From Limnohabitans sp. (lineage in GTDB: Bacteria; Pseudomonadota; Gammaproteobacteria; Burkholderiales; Burkholderiaceae_C): a DNA stretch of 48,620 bases. The stretch spans positions 1-48,620 of the forward strand of contig SHXD01000020.1 of the NCBI GenBank assembly GCA_009693505.1. Reading direction: 5' to 3'. The position numbers and the translations under genes are program-made. Positions 44,134 to 48,620 of this stretch are shown here, piece after piece. Numbering within the stretch: position 1 is the stretch's first letter; each line of letters opens with the position of its first letter. A model generated the notes under the pieces. It saw only the letters and a program-made list of their open reading frames with translations, did no database searches and was not told the origin of the DNA.

Positions 44134-44934
44134 TCATCGCCGCAAGGAAGGCCCTTCAATGGGCATATCTTGCGCGCGAGATTTTAAAAATAATTCCAAT
44201 TGCCGAAGCTCTGGGCTGCCGGGCGCAGGCACCTCTGCTTGAACGCCAGAGTAGCAGGCTCTCAGTCTTCGATCGATCGACCCCATGCTTTGCCAACTTA
44301 ATTTGAAAATAGGAAATCCGGTGGGGTGACCGGGTGAGATGACATCGGCGCGCATGGTTTTGCCGATATTCAAGTCATGGCAATGTGTACAGGCTAAATT
44401 CATGCGGCCCATGCGTGTGGTGAAAAGTTTTGCGCCGGCATTGAGTTCAACTTGCCAACGCTGCTTGAGGTCTTGGTTTGGCAATATTTGAAATGGCAAG
44501 CCAGCACTGCTTGAATGCAAGAGGGCACTGAGAGAAAGTAATTCGGTGTTTTCAAGGCTTTTCAAAGGACGCTGAGTCCGCTGCGAACAAGTCAATATTT
44601 GATCTTCCATGTTGATCAACTTTGATTGTTTGTCAGACCACTTGGGATACTGCGGTGCAACCGATTTCATGGTTTCAATATCGTCATGGCACTGCGCGCA
44701 TGAAGGCTGACCCGCGGCGCCATTCCAGAGCGTTCTAGCTTGCTCCAACCACAAACTGATTGGGTTGGTGCTGGCATCGCTTTGCATGGCTTTCAGTGAG
44801 GGGCTTAAAAATGCTTGGCCACTGAGTTGATTCAAAGGACCACTTGGCAGCTTGAAAGCTTCTGAAGAAACAGTTTGTGCCATGGATGCCAATGAACTGC
44901 AAAAAAGCAGACTCAGAAAAACTGATTTGAGCAT
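44134..44934 (-). CDS. soxA: Sulfur oxidation c-type cytochrome SoxA (dihaem)
   Basis: A 266-residue periplasmic cytochrome. The start at 44934 gives a signal MLKSVFLSLLFCSSLASMAQ and avoids overlapping soxZ. Two haem motifs are visible, CAQCH (79-83) and CTHCH (182-186), and Cys227 in LRACYSGVQAEV is the haem-ligating, persulfide-bearing cysteine of SoxA. With SoxX it would attach a sulfur compound oxidatively to the SoxY cysteine. It follows soxZ by four bases, the last gene of the soxXYZA set. No soxB or soxCD is present. Confidence 0.9.
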   Translation of the reverse strand: MLKSVFLSLLFCSSLASMAQTVSSEAFKLPSGPLNQLSGQAFLSPSLKAMQSDASTNPISLWLEQARTLWNGAAGQPSCAQCHDDIETMKSVAPQYPKWSDKQSKLINMEDQILTCSQRTQRPLKSLENTELLSLSALLHSSSAGLPFQILPNQDLKQRWQVELNAGAKLFTTRMGRMNLACTHCHDLNIGKTMRADVISPGHPTGFPIFKLSWQSMGSIDRRLRACYSGVQAEVPAPGSPELRQLELFLKSRAQDMPIEGPSLRR

Positions 44935-44938
44935 GGCT

Positions 44939-45268
44939 TTAAATGACCAAGCGTTGTTGGGTTTCACCCATTTGTCCCAAGTCGTCTTGCCAAATGACTT
45001 TCACAATACCGCCTTCAGCAGGCACCATCACAGGAAATGCCAGGTAAACAGGTGAGGTCATGGCAGTCCCCAAATCAGCTTCCATGATCAAACGGTCATT
45101 TAAATAGGCTCGCACCGTGTGGATGATATTTTTCTGAATTCGGTGCCCAGAATCATCCACGCGAAAACCGGAATTCATCGGATGCGCGGCAGACCAGCGA
45201 GCCTCTACATTCCCGCCAGCTTTAACCTGGCCTGTCAATGCAAGTCGAGTGAGAATGGGTGAGCTCAT
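44939..45268 (-). CDS. soxZ: Sulfur carrier complex protein SoxZ
   Basis: A 109-residue immunoglobulin-like protein that pairs with SoxY. The opening LTRLALTGQVKAGGNVEARWSAAHPMNSGFRVDDSGHRI (an AGGNVEVRWLAAHPM-like block) and the end GGIVKVIWQDDLGQ are recognisably SoxZ. No signal peptide is present, as is normal; SoxYZ is exported by the Tat signal of SoxY. The stop lies four bases before soxA and the start six bases after soxY. Confidence 0.92.
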   Translation of the reverse strand: MSSPILTRLALTGQVKAGGNVEARWSAAHPMNSGFRVDDSGHRIQKNIIHTVRAYLNDRLIMEADLGTAMTSPVYLAFPVMVPAEGGIVKVIWQDDLGQMGETQQRLVI

Positions 45269-45274
45269 TTGAAA

Positions 45275-45706
45275 TTAAGAATCATCTAAACAGGCGGTGG
45301 AAGTAATCACAGTGGGCGCATGATTGGCCCGCTCGCTGCCATCATTGAACACAGCGACAAGCCACACAGATTGGCTGGCAGCCAGTCTGAGGCGAGTTTT
45401 CAATGTGTATTGAATGGGTTGGCCCATGATCTTGAGGTGAAGCGCCACGGGGTTAGGGTTCTCCGGCAAGATCACTTTGAGTGCCTTGAGATGGAGTCCC
45501 GATGGCGCTGTAATTTGCGCCTCTAACGGAACCGCATTGCCGGTGTCTGCCAGCCTAGGGAATACGAGTTCAATGCCATCTGAAGACAACTCGTTCAGGG
45601 GCTTTGAAAGAACCGATGTGTGAGGCACAAGCAAGCAAGTTCCAAAGGCCCACGCCAAACTGCTTCGACGCATGGGGCTGTGCTCATTGGAAGATGTCGG
45701 GTGCAT
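45275..45706 (-). CDS. soxY: SoxY-like sulfur carrier with atypical C-terminus
   Basis: A 143-residue protein from the ATG at 45706, chosen for the AAAGAAA upstream; ATGs at 45727 and 45673 are also possible. The N-terminus has a twin-arginine element (SPMRRSSLAWAFG) as in SoxY. The body IELVFPRLADTGNAVPLEAQI, VILPENPNPVALHL and TRLRLAASQSVWLVAVFNDG aligns with the SoxY fold. SoxY normally ends in GGCGG, whose Cys carries the sulfur substrate; here the end is TACLDDS with Cys139 as the only candidate. Other frames at this position give no GGCGG, so a simple frameshift does not explain it. Confidence 0.82.
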   Translation of the reverse strand: MHPTSSNEHSPMRRSSLAWAFGTCLLVPHTSVLSKPLNELSSDGIELVFPRLADTGNAVPLEAQITAPSGLHLKALKVILPENPNPVALHLKIMGQPIQYTLKTRLRLAASQSVWLVAVFNDGSERANHAPTVITSTACLDDS

Positions 45707-45717
45707 GCGAAATTTCT

Positions 45718-46098
45718 TTATCGCCATGATTGCATGGTTGAAACGACTTGCGCAATTTGTTCATTCGTCAAAATAACGCGAGCCGGACGGACAAGTTTTA
45801 ATTCATGTGTGCTACCAAAGGGCGGCATCAAGGTGTCTGGATTGAATCTGCGGGCATCCACCACCCATTGTGTCAATTCTTGCGCAGAAAATTTTTGACC
45901 CACACCTTTGAGGGAGGGCGCAAAATTGCTGACCATGCCTTGAACACCCGGCATGTCGTGACAAGCAATGCAATTGCCATATTGCTTGTCGGTCATGAGT
46001 TCATAGCCGGATAGTTTGCCTTCAGCAGTTTGTGCCAAAGCATTTGAAAGGCTGAATGAAATGCCCAAAATGTAAAACCATAATTTCATGCTCGGCAT
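45718..46098 (-). CDS. soxX: Sulfur oxidation c-type cytochrome SoxX
   Basis: A 126-residue monohaem cytochrome with a Sec signal (MKLWFYILGISFSLSNALAQ). The haem motif CIACH is at 43-47 and the distal Met is Met91 in DTLMPPFGS; SNFAPSLKGVG and LTQWVVDARRFNPDT are typical of SoxX. An ATG three codons later (46089) is an alternative start. It forms the SoxAX complex with SoxA in the periplasm. It is the first gene of soxXYZA and is divergent from paaZ, sharing a 221-base spacer. Confidence 0.88.
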   Translation of the reverse strand: MPSMKLWFYILGISFSLSNALAQTAEGKLSGYELMTDKQYGNCIACHDMPGVQGMVSNFAPSLKGVGQKFSAQELTQWVVDARRFNPDTLMPPFGSTHELKLVRPARVILTNEQIAQVVSTMQSWR

Positions 46099-46319
46099 TG
46101 TGTCATTGTGTCATCGAGTGATTGTGATTGCTGACTAAAGGCAATCTGTTCAATGTGAGTGATTGGCACAACCGCCACGGGTTTACCCTTAATATTGACT
46201 TGCATTTTTGAATTTTTAAAACATGCATAATATTTTCAGTCTACGCGGTCGATTAATTGCATCACTTGGTTCCAACTGCACATTTTTTGAACAATTAAGC
46301 CAGCATGGGACTTTCACAC
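46099..46319. promoter_or_regulatory. Divergent spacer between soxX and paaZ
   Basis: A 221-base spacer that must hold promoters for both genes. A tandem CATTGTGT repeat (46096-46111) lies at the soxX start. TTGACT at 46195-46200 and an AT-rich run with TAATAT at 46228-46233 are promoter-like but badly spaced for each other. No convincing operator palindrome is visible. Confidence 0.4.
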
Positions 46320-48365
46320 ATGACCACCGTTCTCCAAAGTTTTATCGCCAACCGCTGGATCGGCCAACAAGCCGCCCAAGCGCTTCACAGCGCCATCAAT
46401 GGCCAAGAAGTCGCCTTTGCGCACGCTGAGAAACTTGATTTTGCTGAAGCCCTTCAATACGGCCGCACAACGGGCCTGCAAGGCATGCTGGCCATGGACT
46501 TTCAGCAACGTGCAGCCGCATTGCGCGCATTGGCCAAATATGTGGGTGAACGCAAAGAAGAGCTGTATGCCATTTCAGCCCACACCGGTGCCACGCGCAT
46601 TGACTCATGGGTGGACATCGAAGGTGGCACAGGCACTTTGTTTGCCTACGCTGGCATGGCCGCCAGCGAGCTGCCCAGTGGCAACTTAATTCACGAAGGC
46701 CCTGTTGCTTCTTTGGGCAAGAAAAACACCTTTGCCGGCACGCACATCTTGGTGCCTCGTGGCGGTGTGGCAGTTCACATCAATGCCTTCAACTTTCCCG
46801 TGTGGGGCTTGTTGGAAAAATTTGCGCCCACCTTCTTGGCCGGCATGCCCTGCATCGGCAAGCCCGCCACAGCCACCAGCTACCTCACAGAAGCCTTGGT
46901 TCGCATGATTGACCAATCGGGCATCTTACCCAAAGGAGCATTGCAATTGGTCATTGGCAGCACTGGCGATTTGCTTGACCGATTGGATGTGGCCGACGTG
47001 GTCACTTTCACGGGTTCTGCAGACACGGCTGCCAAGTTGCGCGTGAACGCCAATTTGGTTCGCAACAGCATTCCTTTTAACGCCGAAGCCGACTCCTTGA
47101 ATTGCGCCATCTTGGCCGATGACGTGACACCCGATGACGAAGAGTTTGATTTGTTTGTCAAAGAAGTGGTGTGCGAAATGACGGTCAAAGCCGGACAGAA
47201 GTGCACAGCCATTCGACGCGCCATTGTGCCGCGCAAACACTTGGATGCCGTGGCAGAAAAAATCAAAGCCCGCCTGTCCAAAGTGGTGGTGGGCGACCCA
47301 TCCGTCGAAGGTGTGAAGATGGGCGCCTTGGCCTCCAAGTCACAACAATCAGATGTGGCTGATAGGGTGGCGATGTTGCGCCAAAGTACCGAACTGGTTT
47401 GCGGTGGCGATGCCAACTTCAGTTTGGTGGGCGAAGGCGTGGCCCATGGTGCGTTTTTCCAACCCACTTTGCTGCTGTGCCAAAAACCGATGAGTACTGA
47501 CAGTGTTCACGACATTGAAGCCTTTGGCCCCGTCAGCACCCTCATGCCCTACGACAGCATAGAGGAAGCCATGGCTTTGGCCAAGCGTGGCAAGGGCAGC
47601 CTCGTGGGTTCATTGATTACCAAGTCACCCGAAGTGGCTGCGCAAGTAGTGCCTCGATTGGCTGCCAATCACGGTCGTTTGCACGTGCTCGACCGAGAGT
47701 CTGCAGGTGAATCAACAGGTCATGGATCCCCCTTGCCTTCACTCAAGCATGGCGGGCCAGGCCGTGCCGGTGGCGGTGAAGAGTTGGGCGGTATTCGTGC
47801 GGTGACGCACTTGATGCAACGTGCTGCGGTGCAAGGTTCACCCACGATGCTGACCGCCATTACACGCGAATATGCACGCGGTGCCAAAGTCATTGAAACC
47901 GGCACGCATCCCTTCAAACATTATTTTGAAGAATTGCAAATTGGCGAGTCATTGTTGACAGCTTCCAAGCTCATTGGTGAAGCCGATGTGAAAGCCTTTG
48001 GCGAACTCACAGGCGACATGTTTTATATGCACTTTGACGACGAGGCGGCTAAAGCATCTGCCTTTGGCAAACGCATTGCGCATGGCTATTTGGTCTTGTC
48101 CGATGCAGCCGGCTTGTTTGTGGTGGCCGAGCCTGGCCCGGTCTTGGCCAACTACGGTTTGGACACTTTGCGTTTTGTGAAACCTGTGGGCTTAGGTGAC
48201 AGCATTCAGGTGCGCCTGACCTGCAAACGCAAAATTGACCGCAATAAGAAAGATGCCAATGGTCAAGGGCAGGGCGTGGTTGCTTGGGATGTGGAAGTGA
48301 CCAACCAAGACAAAGAATTGGTGGCCAGTTATGACATTCTCACTTTGGTTGCTAAGAGGCGTTAA
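46320..48365 (+). CDS. paaZ: PaaZ: oxepin-CoA hydrolase / semialdehyde dehydrogenase fusion
   Basis: A 681-residue bifunctional enzyme, the same length as E. coli PaaZ; the start at 46320 is chosen for that reason, over an ATG five codons earlier. The N-terminal aldehyde dehydrogenase domain has Glu256 (NAEADS) and Cys295 (GQKCTAI), matching E. coli numbering exactly. The C-terminal MaoC-type hydratase domain has FGELTGDMFYMHFDDEAA and RIAHGYLVLSDAAG. It opens oxepin-CoA and oxidises the resulting aldehyde in aerobic phenylacetate catabolism. No other paa genes are in the window, so it is either split from them or serves a related CoA pathway. Confidence 0.93.
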   Translation: MTTVLQSFIANRWIGQQAAQALHSAINGQEVAFAHAEKLDFAEALQYGRTTGLQGMLAMDFQQRAAALRALAKYVGERKEELYAISAHTGATRIDSWVDIEGGTGTLFAYAGMAASELPSGNLIHEGPVASLGKKNTFAGTHILVPRGGVAVHINAFNFPVWGLLEKFAPTFLAGMPCIGKPATATSYLTEALVRMIDQSGILPKGALQLVIGSTGDLLDRLDVADVVTFTGSADTAAKLRVNANLVRNSIPFNAEADSLNCAILADDVTPDDEEFDLFVKEVVCEMTVKAGQKCTAIRRAIVPRKHLDAVAEKIKARLSKVVVGDPSVEGVKMGALASKSQQSDVADRVAMLRQSTELVCGGDANFSLVGEGVAHGAFFQPTLLLCQKPMSTDSVHDIEAFGPVSTLMPYDSIEEAMALAKRGKGSLVGSLITKSPEVAAQVVPRLAANHGRLHVLDRESAGESTGHGSPLPSLKHGGPGRAGGGEELGGIRAVTHLMQRAAVQGSPTMLTAITREYARGAKVIETGTHPFKHYFEELQIGESLLTASKLIGEADVKAFGELTGDMFYMHFDDEAAKASAFGKRIAHGYLVLSDAAGLFVVAEPGPVLANYGLDTLRFVKPVGLGDSIQVRLTCKRKIDRNKKDANGQGQGVVAWDVEVTNQDKELVASYDILTLVAKRR

Positions 48366-48620
48366 TCTGCAGAGGCCTTTAAATCCCCTACAAAATTTGG
48401 GTTTAAATCAATTCAGGCTTTGCAATTTGTAAGACTTCATTTCTAATCTGACCATCGTTGGGGAGTAGCTCAATTTCTTCGTGCTCAGTACAGCCATCAG
48501 GCGCACGTCGAGATCAACAAATCGTCATTACGGAGTTTTTACTTCCGGTTTGTTGGGCATATAACTGATTCATTACAAGCAAAGCAAGACCTTCGATCTC
48601 TCGTGTCACGCGTGTCATTC
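48366..48620. other. Non-coding end of window after paaZ
   Basis: 255 bases with no convincing gene. TTTAAATCCC (48379-48388) and GGGTTTAAA (48400-48408) form a weak, imperfect inverted repeat soon after the paaZ stop that might contribute to termination. Nothing else is recognisable. Confidence 0.4.

Noticed and set aside
41895..46098. Sox cytochromes as electron acceptors of the adjacent molybdenum hydroxylase
   Set aside because: The genes are on opposite strands and SoxA/SoxX have specific sulfur-oxidation features; there is no direct evidence for a link, so I mention it only as a possibility to test.

Overview
The window looks like chromosomal DNA of a betaproteobacterium, most likely Burkholderiales/Comamonadaceae. 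The evidence is the grpE-dnaK-dnaJ order with sigma-32-type promoters, five Bug-type solute-binding proteins, a protocatechuate 4,5-cleavage operon in the gene order known from Comamonas (pmd), feruloyl-CoA synthase and PaaZ. Genus assignment is not possible from sequence reading alone. Coding density is high and base composition looks moderate. I see no tRNA, rRNA, CRISPR array, insertion sequence, integrase or phage gene.

Layout. (1) 1-908: 3' end of an ABC exporter gene coupled to a DUF1854 gene. (2) 903-6968, minus strand: EptA-like phosphoethanolamine transferase, dnaJ, dnaK, grpE and an FKBP isomerase, with two good heat-shock promoters and two hairpins. (3) 7067-13820, minus: an FAH-family enzyme, a MarR regulator, then an operon (crotonase, feruloyl-CoA synthase, SDR, thioesterase, Bug) ending at a strong terminator; this looks like CoA-dependent hydroxycinnamate catabolism. 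(4) 13949-18807: an amidohydrolase gene with a large in-frame internal deletion, an M14 carboxypeptidase, an acyl-CoA synthetase and a nitronate monooxygenase-like gene. (5) 18842-26173, minus: a compact nine-gene run (double-VOC extradiol-type dioxygenase, Bug, NTF2-like, exported amidohydrolase, nitroreductase, single-VOC protein, FAH hydrolase, Bug, NTF2-like) that resembles an uncharacterised ring-cleavage pathway. (6) 26490-29475, plus: VanA-like Rieske oxygenase, Bug, AEC transporter. (7) 29514-38743: a divergent LysR regulator and the protocatechuate 4,5-cleavage operon (galD, ligJ, ligK, an extra family-3 binding protein, ligI, ligA, ligB, ligC), then an aldo/keto reductase. (8) 38847-44099, plus: Bug, UbiD-family decarboxylase and a two-subunit molybdenum hydroxylase with a Tat signal. 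(9) 44134-46098, minus: soxXYZA without soxB or soxCD. (10) 46320-48365, plus: paaZ.

Taken together the window is a catabolic island for lignin-type aromatics beside a housekeeping chaperone locus. Side-chain shortening of hydroxycinnamates (region 3) and O-demethylation (region 6) would feed protocatechuate into ring cleavage to pyruvate and oxaloacetate (region 7). Regions 5 and 8 look like separate, undescribed aromatic modules. The most interesting items are the nine-gene run, the Bug-UbiD-Mo-hydroxylase module, the stand-alone soxXYZA with a SoxY lacking the usual GGCGG tail, the extra binding protein inside the protocatechuate operon, and the deletion-derived mini-amidohydrolase.
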